Below, in pieces: positions 46,835 to 59,213 of a stretch of 64,000 nucleotides of DNA. Location of the stretch: the NCBI RefSeq assembly GCF_032118995.1, contig NC_092668.1, positions 14,611,501-14,675,500 on the forward strand, given 5' to 3'. Source of the DNA: Asterias amurensis (lineage: Eukaryota; Echinodermata; Asteroidea; Forcipulatida; Asteriidae). The notes beneath the pieces were generated by a model, which had not been told where the DNA came from, made no database searches, and saw only the letters and a list, made by a program, of their open reading frames with translations. The position numbers were made by a program, and so were the translations under genes. Each line of letters begins with the position of its first letter. Position 1 is the stretch's first letter.

Positions 46835-48240
46835 CTGCAAAAAAAAAAAAAAGTATCGTCAAAACAACATCGTTTCAATTCCAATAAAATGTTTGAGTCA
46901 TAAGCAAAATAAAAAATTGTGTTTCTCAAAAGTATTGTATTTCAACCGAATTGAGATTGATTTGATGATCCTCGTCCAATGTGTATAAATCCAATAAAAC
47001 AATTGAGGCACGACCAACAACGATTATAATATGACTTCAAAATGACCTGAAAAAATCTGCTTCTCAAGACTTTGTCAAAACATTCAAAACTTGTATGAAA
47101 ATTTAAAAATAATTCTCACAAGTTTATGAGTCTTTTAATGTTTGGGCCACAACCAACAATTTGTGTTACTGAAAAAAAATTGACATCAAATTCTTAGAGA
47201 ACTTTAAGAAAAAAACATCTCAAAAATTAAAAAGTTTGATTTTTGAGGCAGGACCAACAATTATTTTAAACTTGGCATGGAATGACCCCCCCCCCCCCAC
47301 CAAAAAAAAAAATAAAAAAAAAGGGAGGAAAAAAACAATAACAAAATAATTATTTAAATAAATAAAATAAAAAATACATAAAATGGTGTTTTGCAAAAGA
47401 GTGTCAACAAATTTACACTTAGTCCTCACAAAAAAAGGTTTGTCCAAACTGAAAAACAATTCTAATAACTGTGTTGAAACAAGTATTAACAGATAACAAT
47501 AAAATATATATCGTCAAAAGCCAAAAAACACTAAGCATCATATGGCCTTCACAAACAAAAAAATAAAACAATTATAGTATAAAATTTCGAACAAAACAAG
47601 GAAAAAGATTTTCATCAATAATATTGCAAAAATTATCACTGTAAAAAATAACTAATTTATGTACAATAACCCAATAAAATTCCAAAGCTGCGTGAAATAT
47701 TTTTCCCTTAAGTTAGTTTGACATTATAATCACAAACAAATCTTAAAAAGTTTTCATCCAAAGTTTCGTAAATTTACCACGAAAAAATAAATAAAATAAA
47801 TAAAAAGTAATGTGTACACTCCTATGTAAAAAGTTTGGTCTTTGGTTGTTTGGACATTAATTTAGCTTTCTACCCCCCCCCCCCCCCTCACAAAGTATTA
47901 ACAATAATATTAATAATAATAATAAAAGCTTTAAAAATATAATGTGCTGACTCCTACTTAAAATACTGTTTGGTCTTGGTTGATTGGAATCTGGGCTTGA
48001 AATAGGACCAACAACTACTGTAAGTGTAAGCAGAGACAACTACTACGACACATACAACTACGTACAATCACCCTCCACAGACCAGAGGGTTGCCGCCGTA
48101 CAATGGTCAGGTACCACCGGTCAGGGATGTACGGTGATCATGCGGTAAGGGTTGTGTACTCGTTAAATCAAAACATGCAAACATGCAACATAAACGTATC
48201 AGGAAATGCGTGTTTCTCAATATAATACTTTATAACATAC

Positions 48241-48350
48241 CTTGATAGGTCCGGTCAGCCTCTGATAAACAGTCACAGTAACATGAATCCTATAGACGGT
48301 CTTGAAGGAGCCATTTAGCCTGAGTTTTTAGATGAACAAAAATCGAGCAT
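48241..48350 (-). other. First-exon-like module F (copy C)
   Basis: Same as B. CTCF-like AGAGGGCGCACTC lies at about 48,400. Confidence 0.5.
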
Positions 48351-48755
48351 GAGATACGTCAAAATTTCGCTGTTTACTACCTGCCTAAAACTGAGCTACA
48401 GAGGGCGCACTCTAGGCGGCGATGTCACATCTTCGGTCTGGGATTTGACTATAGGCTCCGTCATCTCGTTTAGCCCTAGGACGAAAAGGGCCTAAGTCCC
48501 CCCAACAAATTTAAGACTTTCATTAATGTTTATAGGCAGTTTTAGAAATGAAGACAATGATTGAATTCCTTTGGTTTTCTAAATAATTGTGTGGACTTAT
48601 GAACTATTAATTTCTTTGAAGTTTGATTTACAAAAGCATTTTTTTTTCATTATCATAAAAGCTGTTCTAAGCAATAAAAACGAAAATCTGCTTAGCAAAT
48701 TATATTTAATGTGCAAAAGGAGAGTGACAACAGTATTAACTCGGGTCGGTTACCT

Positions 48756-48916
48756 GGGCCCAATGGCATGAAACTGCTTTCTTTAGGCAGAAACAATAAT
48801 TACTTAAATAGGCGTAATCTGAAAATAAAAAAATAAAAGCAGTTGTATTATTGTACAATGACATTGTATTTTTGCTTTTAACTTTATTCTGGTGTATGCA
48901 CATGAAGTTGGGGCCC
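48756..48916. mobile_element. MITE with GGGCCCAA ends (copy C)
   Basis: Counterpart of 10,911-11,063. Confidence 0.72.
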
Positions 48917-49068
48917 GTTTGTGCTCAGTTAGATTTTTGGGCTACAGACTTCATGCAAATTGGTCCCAGATTCATAAGCTTTACCAGGCAACCTAACCAT
49001 GTCATTATCTACAATGAGTGACTAGCTCGCACATTTTCCTGCTTAACAGAATTTTTGGGCAATCAAGC

Positions 49069-49442
49069 TTAAAGGAACGTTACAGAATTTGTAAGAAACA
49101 AAAATCGTGAAGATCACAGATTTTACATAAAACTTACACGGTCTAATGATGATGATAGTTGAAAACATCCCTTGAAACGTTTCTGTCGTAAATATCATAA
49201 TTATTGACAAGAAACGAAAATAATCTAACTTAGCGTTTGGAGTTTATCACTTATATGAAATTTTATTTTGGCATCGATGCAATGTAAAATTTGTAATCGT
49301 TTTTTCACTATTCTCTCGTGACCCAGATGGCCGATCGATCTCAAACTTCTACAGGTTTGTCAGTTTATGTATTTATGGTGGGATACATAAAGCACTTACA
49401 CTCATGCCAGCAACAAAAACCAATTCTGCAATGTTCCTTTAA
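49069..49442. mobile_element. TTAA-flanked MITE, AGGAACGTTACAGAATTTG family (copy C)
   Basis: Counterpart of 30,959-31,332. Confidence 0.82.
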
Positions 49443-50176
49443 AGGGACACGCCGCTGCCTATCGGTCGAGGTGGTCTGTGAGAAGCAATTCACGCAAACA
49501 TACCTCAAAATTGCATGGTTTTCCCTATACGCCGTAAACTTACACGACACGCCATTTTGTGTTAATAATTAATTTTTGTTGACTCCATAAAATGGCCGAC
49601 CGTGTTAGTTTGGTAAGTAAAAGGTAAAACCACTCAATTTCGAAGCCTAGGGGTTGATTAGTGTGGATCATTTTATTCTACTTTTAAAACATCTTTCTGT
49701 AACCAATGCATTTTATGACAAACGTTTTCAAACGCGTTTGCATAGACCAGCTTGACCGATCTTGTCATCAAGTCTAAGACCAACTCGACCGATCCCCAGG
49801 TAACCTGTCCATTTTAAGCAACTCTATGAAATTGAGCCCGGTACACCTGAGACCAAGGCTTCTAAACATCTTTCTAACCATTATTAGGCATTGTATGACA
49901 AACTGTTACTAGCGCTTTCCATGGACTAACTTAGTCTTGAAGTCAAGACGGTAATTGTTAGGCGCGGTGTAGCTACGCGGGGACGGTACGCTCATCCTCG
50001 ATCCCAGTATATGCGTGTGAGTGATGCCACGCTCTACCTACGACCGTTGCATGTGTATAATCGCACTGTGATTGTTGCATGAATGACAGAATGTGTTACA
50101 AAATAGGCAGCGCCTAACGACTTGTCATCAAGTCTAAGACCAACTCGACCGATCCCCAGGCAACCTGTCCCTTTAA
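49439..50176. mobile_element. TTAA-flanked compound MITE (copy C)
   Basis: 738 bp, as in B, sharing its left TTAA with the neighbour. Confidence 0.8.
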
Positions 50177-50431
50177 GCAACTCTATGAAATTGAGCCCGG
50201 TTCCTCAAGAGGCCACGACCAAGAACACCGGTAGAGGCAGCAGGTGTTATACTCAATAATCTTTGATATCTTAGAGAATGATGCTCAAAATGACATCTGG
50301 TCGGAAAAACTAAATCCAACGTGAAGTGAATGTATAGATCCCCTGCTGATACCTACAAGATTTATTTCAGAATGCGATGGCCCTCCCGGCCGAATTAAGT
50401 TGTGTCTTTTGCACCATGTGATCGTGCCCAA

Positions 50432-50620
50432 CCCAGGACTTAATATCATAGAGCTGCTTAAGCAAGAAATATTGCTTAACAACTTTCTGCTAAGCAAAAA
50501 GGAGCAAGGATGACTTATACATTCGACATGTTATTTTGGATGATCACCCTATTCTGGTAATCATAAATGGTTTGTGCTAAGCTACTTTTATGCTCAAGCG
50601 GCTCTATGAAAGTTGGCCCA
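50432..50620. mobile_element. MITE with CATAGAGC/GCTTAAG ends (copy C)
   Basis: Counterpart of 9,381-9,573. Confidence 0.76.
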
Positions 50621-50624
50621 GGCT

Positions 50625-51008
50625 TTAAAGACACTGGGCACATTTGGTAATAATTGTCAAAGACCAGTTTGCTCACTTGTGTATCTCAACATAATATTAT
50701 GCACAAAATAACAAACCTGAGAAAAATTAGGCTCTTTGAAATTGCCAGAGAATAATGGAAGAAAAAATACCCTTGTCGCGCAAGTCGTGTGCTTTCATTA
50801 GACTTGAATTCGAGACATCAGCTGAGGTCTCTTATTCAATTGATATATTGAGTCAGAAGTTACCCCTTTCTCAAAAACTGCGTTACTTCAAAGGGAGCCA
50901 GTTCTCACAGTGGTTTATAATCAACAGCTCCCCATTACTCGTGTCCAAGTAAGTTTTAATGCCAACAATTGTTTTTGAGTAATTACCAAAAGTGTCCAGT
51001 GCCTTTAA
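50625..51008. mobile_element. TTAA-flanked MITE, AGGCACTGGACA family (copy C)
   Basis: Most complete of the three copies; it keeps the 17 bp missing in B. Confidence 0.85.
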
Positions 51009-51734
51009 GCAACTAATTAGCATAACAAAACAAAGCTCTACTCATTGGGCAATCTTCACGAGACGGTTTTATTGTTTATCTGACAGAGTACTCCTATAAC
51101 AAAGTTGAATCTCGAGACAATCCTTAATTTGCTAACAATTTTATTTAAAAAATCATGTTTTTCTGTTAACACAAAGATAAATAAAATATAAAATCTATCT
51201 ACTAAAATCGATCTACTTTTGTTGTTTATCATCTGACAGTACCCCTATGATAAATTTTGAAGATGGAGGCACTTTTTAATTGAATAGATGCTAACCGTTT
51301 ATTAAAAAGCATGTTCTCTCTGTAAACACAATAATAAATGAAATATACAATCAACCTACATTTGTTTGAATCTTTAATCAATTAAATGTTGAGCACATTT
51401 GTGCATACCCCACCCCAGGGACCAATTTATACATACTTTTTTAGTCTCATATATTCAGAGGTGTGATTGTGCAGTTTAGTGAATTTCCACACATTTTTAT
51501 TATAGATCTTTCCATTGTTGATTAGCAAAGTGCACCTACCGGTTGGCATGGACAGCTAAACAATAAGCAAAACAATCAATTTTGTTTAAACATTTAAAGT
51601 AAAAACTGTGGGGAGTCTTAGCATTTTCTGTTAGGATTCTTGGGTTGAAATATCTCTTTATGATTTGATTCCAACAAATTCCACATATTTTTGAATATTT
51701 ACTATAACATTTTAACAAATGATGACTAAATCTG

Positions 51735-51897
51735 TTTTTAACTTGAATTTACGGCTTTCCAAAGTTGTTCAACTCGTTTGGCAAGAAATGTCTATACTTT
51801 ATAGGTCAATATGCCACTCTGTTCAGAGTGAGTCTCTATGACTATGGTAATGATCCAACTCGAATGCCAGTTCATCGATGTACTGTCCACTAGCATC
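51735..51897 (-). other. Acceptor-bordered exon-like module 2' (copy C)
   Basis: Same as B apart from a few bases. Confidence 0.45.
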
Positions 51898-52299
51898 CTA
51901 GAAAACAAAACGAGAAAAGACAGCACTGAGTTTATACACCAAGGAAATGTTAAGGGCAATTATATGTAAGCATTTTGACAAATTAAGCGAATAATGTAAC
52001 AAAATACACTGATATTAACAAAACAGGGAGGCCGTCACCAAGGGCTAGGACTTGACAGTGTTCCTTACTCTATGCTTGCACCCGGAACAAAATATACTTT
52101 ATAGGGACAAATTGCATTATTTTGTATACTATTATTAACACCAGTGGCTATGAACCAATGGGAGTAAGTGGTTTGGACAAAAGATGGTCAGTATTAAACA
52201 TGATAAAAACTTATTTATACAAACCTGTAACCACCCCCCCCCCACCAAATAAAGGGGGGGGTATAAAACCTACCAAGTTATTACAAACTTTAAAAAAAA

Positions 52300-55200
52300 A
52301 CTAAAACCTGCAAAACAAAAAGTATAAGTTATTGACAAACCTGTAAAAAAAAAAGAAACTGGAAACAAAATTTATCAGTTATTTACAAATCTGTAATAAA
52401 ACATGAAATAAAAGTAAAGTTATTTACAAACCTGTAAAGAAAAAGAAACTGGAAACAAAATTGATCAGTTATTTACAAATCTGTAAAGAAAAAGAAACTG
52501 GAAACAAAATTTATCAGTTATTTACAAATCTGGAATAAAACATAAAATAAAAAGTATAAGTTATTTATAAACCTGTAGAGAAAAAGAAACTGGAAACAAA
52601 ATTTATCAGTTATTTACAAACCTGGAATAAAACATAAAATAAAAAGTAAAGTTATTTACAAACCTGTAAAGAAAAAGAAACTGGAAACAAAATTGATCAG
52701 TTATTTACAAACCTGGAATAAAACATAAAATAAAAAGTAAAGTTATTTACAAACCTGTAAAGAAAAAGAAACTGGAAACAAAATTGATCAGTTATTTACA
52801 AACCTGGAATAAAACATAAAATAAAAAGTAAAGTTATTTACAAACCTGTAAAGAAAAATAAATTGGAAACAAAATTTATCAGTTATTTACAAATCTGGAA
52901 TAAAACATAAAATAAAAAGTATAAGTTATTTACAAACCTGTAGAGAAAAAGAAACTGGAAACAAAATTTATCAGTTATTTACAAACCTGGAATAAAACAT
53001 AAAATAAAAAGTAAAGTTAATTACAAACCTGTAAAGAAAAAGAAACTGGAAACAAAATTTATCAGTTATTTACAAATCTGAAATAAAACATAAAATAAAA
53101 AGTAAAGTTATTTACAAACCTGTAAAGAAAACGAAACTGGAAACAAAATTCTTCAGTTATTTACAAATCTGTAATAAAATAAATAAAATAAAAAGTACAA
53201 GTTATTTACAAACCTGTAAAGAAAAAGAAACTGGAAACAAAATTTATCAGTTATTTACAAATCTGGAATAAAACATAAAATAAAAAGTATAAGTTATTTA
53301 TAAACCTGTAGAGAAAAAGAAACTAGAAACAAAATTTATCAGTTATTTACAAACCTGGAATAAAACATAAAATAACAAGTAAAGTTATTTAAAAACCTGT
53401 AAAGAAAAAGAAACTGGAAACAAAATTGATCAGTTATTTACAAATCTGGAATAAAACATAAAATAAAAAGTAAAGTTATTTAAAAACCTGTAAAGAAAAA
53501 GAAACTGGAAACAAAATTTATCAGTTATTTACAAATCTGGAATAAAACATAAAATAAAAAGTATAAGTTATTTATAAACCTGTAGAGAAAAAGAAACTGG
53601 AAACAAAATTTATCAGTTATTTACAAATCTGTAATAAAAACATAAAATAAAAAGTATAAGTTATTTACAAACCTGTAAAGAAAAAGAAACTGGAAACAAA
53701 ATTGATCAGTTATTTACAAATCTGGAATAAAACATAAAATAAAAAGTAAAGTTATTTACAAACCTGTAAAGAAAAAGAAACTGGAAACAAAATTTATCAG
53801 TTATTAACAAATCTGAAATAAAACATAAAATAAAAAGTAAAGTTATTTACAAACCTGTAAAGAAAAAGAAACTGGAAACAAAATTTATCAGTTATTTACA
53901 AATCTGTAATAAAAACATAAAATAAAAAGTATAAGTTATTTACAAACCTGTAAAGAAAAAGAAACTGGAAACAAAATTTATCAGTTATTTACAAATCTGT
54001 AATTAAAACATAAAATAAAAAGTATAAGTTATTTACAAACATGTATAGAAAAAGAAACTGGAAACAAAATTTATCAGTTATTTACAAATCTGTAATAAAA
54101 AAAAATAAATAAAAAAAGGATAGGTTATTTACAAACCTGTAAAAACAAAATTTATCAGTTATTTACAAATCTGTAATAAAACATAAAATAACAAGTAAAG
54201 TTATTTAAAAACCTGTAAAGAAAAAGAAACTGGAAACAAAATTGATCAGTTATTTACAAATCTGGAATAAAACATAAAATAAAAAGTAAAGTTATTTAAA
54301 AACCTGTAAAGAAAAAGAAACTGGAAACAAAATTTATCAGTTATTTACAAATCTGGAATAAAACATAAAATAAAAAGTATAAGTTATTTATAAACCTGTA
54401 GAGAAAAAGAAACTGGAAACAAAATTTATCAGTTATTTACAAATCTGTAATAAAAACATAAAATAAAAAGTATAAGTTATTTACAAACCTGTAAAGAAAA
54501 AGAAACTGGAAACAAAATTGATCAGTTATTTACAAATCTGGAATAAAACATAAAATAAAAAGTAAAGTTATTTAAAAACCTGTAAAGAAAAAGAAACTGG
54601 AAACAAAATTTATCAGTTATTAACAAATCTGAAATAAAACATAAAATAAAAAGTAAAGTTATTTACAAACCTGTAAAGAAAAAGAAACTGGAAACAAAAT
54701 TTATCAGTTATTAACAAATCTGTAATAAAAACATAAAATAAAAAGTATAAGTTATTTACAAACCTGTAAAGAAAAAGAAACTGGAAACAAAATTTATCAG
54801 TTATTTACAAATCTGTAATTAAAACATAAAATAAAAAGTATAAGTTATTTACAAACATGTATAGAAAAAGAAACTGGAAACAAAATTTATCAGTTATTTA
54901 CAAATCTGTAATAAAAAAAAATAAATAAAAAAAGGATAGGTTATTTACAAACCTGTAAAAACAAAATTTATCAGTTATTTACAAATCTGTAATAAAACAT
55001 AAAATAAAAAGTGTAAGTTATTACCACATCTGTAAAGAAAAAGAAACTGGAAACAAAATTTATCAGTTATTTACAAATCTGGAATAAAACATAAAATAAA
55101 AAGTAAAGTTATTTACAAACCTGTAAACAAAACGAAACTGGAAACAAAATTTATCAGTTATTTACAAATCTGTAATAAAAACATAAAATAAACAGTATAA

Positions 55201-56040
55201 GTTATTTACGACCCTGTAAAGAAAAAGAAATTGAAAACAAAATTTATCAGTTATTTATAAATCTGAAATAAAAAATAAAATAAAAAGTATAAGTTATTTA
55301 CAAACCTGTAAAGAAAAAGAAACTGAAAACAAAATGTATCAGTTATTTACAAATCTGGAATAAAAAATACAAACCTGTAAAGAAAAAGAAACTGGACACA
55401 AAAGTTATCAGTTATTTACAAATGTGGAATAAAGAATATTAAAAAGTATAAGTTAGTTACAAACCTGTAAAGAAAAATAAATAAAACGTATAAGTTATTT
55501 ACAAACCTGTAAAGAAAAAGAAACAGGAAACAAAATTTATCAGTTATTTACAAATCTGGAATAAAAAAAATAAAATAAAGAGTTTAAGTTATTTACAAAC
55601 CTGTGAAGAAAAAGAAACTGGAATCAAAAGTTATCAGTTATTTACAAATCTGGAATAAAAAAGAAAATAAAAAGTATAAGTTAGTTACAAACCTGTAAAG
55701 AAAAAGAAACTGGAAACAATTTTTTTCAGTTATTTACAAATCTGGAATAAAAAATAAAATAAAAAGTTCAAGTTATTTACAAACCTGTCAAGAAAAAGAA
55801 ACAGGAAACAAAATTTATCAGTTATTTACAAATCTGGAATAAAAAATACAAACCTGTAAAGAAAAAGAAACTGGACACAAAAGTTATCAGTTATTTACAA
55901 AACTGAAATAAAAAATAAAAAAAAAAGTATAAGTTAGTTACAAACCTGTAAAGAAAAAGAAACTGGAAACAAAAAGTACAAGTTATTACCAACCTGTAAA
56001 GAAAAAGAACCCGCAATACAAATGTATCAGTTATTTACAA
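52300..56040 (-). repeat. Tandem array of splice-acceptor-like repeats (copy C)
   Basis: About 40 units of 92 bp, the longest of the three arrays. An 816-bp higher-order duplication is visible: rare variants AATAACAAGTAAAG (53,371 and 54,187) and AAAAGGATAGGTT (about 54,117 and 54,933) recur at that distance. The outer units (from about 55,200) are more degenerate. Confidence 0.93.
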
Positions 56041-56254
56041 ACCAAGCAGTATCAGTATATGTATGCAGCCTATTTCCGTACAAGCAGGCATAGTATAATT
56101 GCTTATAATTTCGGCTGAACGGGATTACATGCATATTATGCAGTTTTGGGTGTTTCAAAATGGCGTCCGTGCTACAGGCCTATACTCATTGCAAACATCA
56201 AACATAAACGTATCAGGAAATGATTGTTTCTAACTATATCACCCTAAAACATAC

Positions 56255-56360
56255 CTTTGTTTCTGCGTCCAGCCTCTGTTAAGCAGCCACAATTACATGA
56301 ATCCTTTGGATAGGCTTGAAAGAGACTTTTTGCCTGAAGTTTACAGAAAAACATAATTCG
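56255..56360 (-). other. Diverged first-exon-like module at the end of copy C
   Basis: Minus strand, donor ACAAAG/GTATGT. Core AAGGATTCATGTAATTGTGG is kept but the frame seen in F and F' has a stop. AGAGGGCGCACTCC lies at about 56,411-56,424, in the arrangement of F rather than F'. Confidence 0.45.
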
Positions 56361-56439
56361 TGATCAACGTCAAAACTCCCCCCTTTAATTATCTACATAC
56401 AACTGAACAACAGAGGGCGCACTCCATAATTAAAACAGG

Positions 56440-57590
56440 TTGCGCATATTATGAGTCGAGTCACAGACTCAGTCCAAACTTTTTCAGACTTTTGTGTAAA
56501 TAATTCATGGTAGTTTCCTGAATATATTATGAAAATATTTGTTTAAAAAACTCATGATGGTAAATTTATACTTCCACTTTAAATTAAGATGACTCACAAA
56601 GTGAAACACTTCTCTTATCGATATGGGCGACCCTCATTAAGATTTTTGCAAATCCACTTTGGTCTTCTTTCCACTAAAGACTAAAACTGAACAGTAATTG
56701 TCTTAAATTAACCAACAACCGGACACAAGGAGCATTCTGTGCATTTTCTTTGCAGATATAATAACATTTAATTGCGCTTCTCTTACATGTTTCAATTTTA
56801 GTATTATTTCCCTTAATTCATTAATTTGTATACAAAAATAATTCAGGTCATTTTAAATGATCAAATACAAAAACGTAGTCTGAGTGACTGGGTTACACTC
56901 TATGGTTACACAAAGTAAATAAGTTTAATAAAGTTAGATAAAGTACATGATTTACTACAAAACAAAATTAATTGTTAAAATTTACCAATTTATTCACAAG
57001 AATGGCAGGGCTGAAACATCTCTGCCTATGTATCTGTAGTAGAATAGGTCATTTAAAACCATTAATTACCCTGCATTAAAATAGAACATCATTGTCAAAG
57101 TCATAAATCTCATAATAGACCCTTCTCATAAAATACCTACATTGAACATTGCCAAATAAAAGCCTTGGTGCCCTGTGCTTTGTAATGGTGCCCTGTGCAA
57201 GGTCCTGTACAGATTTCAATTTGCTCATAGATGTGCCCCTTATCAGAGGACAATTGCTGTGCCCCTTCAATAGCCACGTTCAAAACCTGGCAAGTGCACA
57301 CCAATACTAGTGGTGGGCACCAGGCGTGGTGGGCACCAGGCATGTATGGCACACTGAACGACCAATGTGGGCTTTTGCAATAGACTGATAGTGGTGTGAG
57401 GCACATGCACATTTTGTCATTCTGTCTAGTTTACAACTATATGGCATTTGCCAACCAATAATGTCTGTATGGATGCGTGAATGTAATAATAATAATACTT
57501 CGTAGCACGTAATATTAATGTTTTGTAGCACAGGAATGTTACGCCACTTCACATGGTTTTCTTATCAAAATGAGATCAACAACACTTCTA
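56440..57590. other. Intergenic stretch
   Basis: AT-rich sequence with a short direct repeat of GGTGGGCACCAGGC near 57,312-57,345. Minus-strand frames of 64-91 codons resemble nothing I know. No gene is supported. Confidence 0.5.
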
Positions 57591-57593
57591 ACA

Positions 57594-57742
57594 CATAGGA
57601 CTTGAACTCTTAAAATGCTGAGTGAGGTAGTTACTTGCGCTTTAAGGCAATTTTTGCATGCTGCCATTTTAGGAGGGCGTGCACAGCGAAAAACAGACAA
57701 CAGGGAAATTCCACTCAGCATTCTCAGTGTTTGAATTCTATG
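57594..57742. mobile_element. Small MITE with CATAGRAYTTGAAC-type ends
   Basis: 149 bp with terminal inverted repeats of about 30 bp: CATAGGACTTGAACTC and CTGAGTG at the left, the inverse of CATAGAATTCAAACAC and CTGAGTG at the right. Non-coding. Confidence 0.7.
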
Positions 57743-57749
57743 ACATTAC

Positions 57750-58055
57750 ACAAAGTGCAATTACATTGAAACAGTTTGTGTTCATAACAACATCATTACC
57801 ACCACACATGTCATGTTTTACATGACATACAAATATTTAAGCTCTTAGTTTTTTATTTATTTATTATTAATTTTTTTTACCATGTCTTCAAACTTTCCCT
57901 TTATACTTGGTGCATCTACGACCTTTGACCTGTTCTCTAAAATACTGTTATGGTAATACAAAGTATTAGGTTTTAGCTCACATTTCCTAGTAGTTGGATT
58001 AAGGGGCTTTAAAACATTATTATCCCTGTTCATCTGTCGTACTTTTAAACCATTC
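57750..58055. other. Intergenic or 3'-flanking stretch
   Basis: A 67-codon minus-strand frame here (MRNGLKVRQMNRDNN and on) is not recognised and no splice context supports it. T-rich around 57,848-57,880, which on the minus strand gives AATAAA words that could end the ACSL transcript. Confidence 0.35.
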
Positions 58056-58059
58056 CTCA

Positions 58060-58220
58060 AACTCTCTCAACTTCCTGGGGAGCATTCACCCCCAAGCTGC
58101 TTGACTTAGCGCTAAGGGGGTAATCCACTACTGCTTCTCATTATACTCCTGGGTGCAGAGAAGCAATTATGGGTAAGTATCTTACTGAAGGACATGGTGT
58201 CATGATAACCCAGTGATCGC
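58060..58220 (-). mobile_element. SINE body fragment
   Basis: Minus strand reads GTCCTTCAGTAAGATACTTA, then ATAATTGCTTCTCTGCACCC. The same body words occur behind a tRNA-like head at 63,571-63,720, so this is a 3' SINE piece without its head. Confidence 0.6.
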
Positions 58221-58224
58221 TATC

Positions 58225-59078
58225 AAACTAGACTGGTTCATCTTTCCTTTCAAATATTAATATCTTGACATTTTGTAGCAGCAGGGAGTATGAAAGCACT
58301 GCTTCGATGAACAAGTTCTCGGATGTTACAGACAATGTTTGGCCAGCAGACCGTTCCTCTTGGACAAAATTGGGTTAGAATGTGATGCACCAAACCATCA
58401 CGGAAAAAGCTTGAGTTTAAAGCCACCTTCACTTGAATAAATACAAAAAATTAGTACACCATCAGCTCAGGACAATAAGGTCATAGTTCAATTTGTATGC
58501 GTTTCATGAAATGGATTTTGAATATTTTGGAGCTCTTGGTGAATAGAGTTCATTGATCGAGAGTGCTCTCTAAAGTTTTTGATTGCAAACATAAAACTGT
58601 AGGGAAAATATTCAATCTTCATTTTGTGATAAATTTTTGATTCAAATTTATCTGCATTTTCACTTTACACCCTTCTGTTCATGACAGAAGTTAAATTGCA
58701 AATGTTGACGACATTATAGCACTGAGCCGGTGGATGGCAATACACTCGTACAGATTACAAATTAGAAAAGTTGATTATATTTGCGGCAAAATTACATGCA
58801 CTAAGCTGCTGTTAATAATGCTAAGAAAGAATGCAGCATTTGTTTAATCTATAAGACGATTTTTATAATTTACATTCTGGGGTTGTATTTTATATTTTGT
58901 GCATTTACATTTAGTGCAGGTGCACCTTCAAAGAAACCATAAGCCCAAAAGTTTTCTTGTCTTATTTAGCGTTGACATCTTGAGAACTGACAAGAAATTT
59001 AAATCTCACAATGGGTAGATAAACCACTTCAAAGCCAAAGATCGATCTCGGATCTTGTTCCACTGTTCTTCCTCATCT
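58225..59078 (-). other. Presumed ACSL 3' UTR and flank
   Basis: Sequence downstream of the ACSL stop codon. No other gene seen. The transcript end cannot be set without RNA data. Confidence 0.4.
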
Positions 59079-59213
59079 TCACAGCGGACGATACATTTCG
59101 GTGATCTGATCTTTAAAATAGTCAGCGATAGTCGCTCTCTTGTTCTTGAATGTAGGAGTCAGGAGACCGTTCTCAGCACTGAACAGTTCATCGTGGATGT
59201 GGATGTCTTTTGT
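59079..59213 (-). CDS. ACSL5: ACSL terminal coding exon (44 codons plus stop)
   Basis: Encodes [20 protein letters not shown] and ends ITEMYRPL followed by TGA at 59079-59081. NGLLTPT is the family's C-terminal signature. The 3' UTR must lie below 59,079; I cannot fix its end from the sequence. Confidence 0.94.
   Translation of the reverse strand, partial: TKDIHIHDELFSAENGLLTPTFKNKRATIADYFKDQITEMYRPL

Larger units (their letters stand above)
42519..56230 (+). repeat. Segmental duplication copy C
   Basis: Direct repeat of copy B, virtually identical from 42,519 to about 50,900, then with more differences. It ends past the acceptor-like array: beyond about 56,040 the match becomes patchy, with an older, diverged version of module F' and no E' module. 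The outer 37,450-40,070 part of B has no counterpart here. Confidence 0.93.

Noticed and set aside
57076-57552. Minus-strand frames of 64-91 codons between copy C and ACSL
   Set aside because: They overlap each other, lack splice or start context and resemble no family I know.
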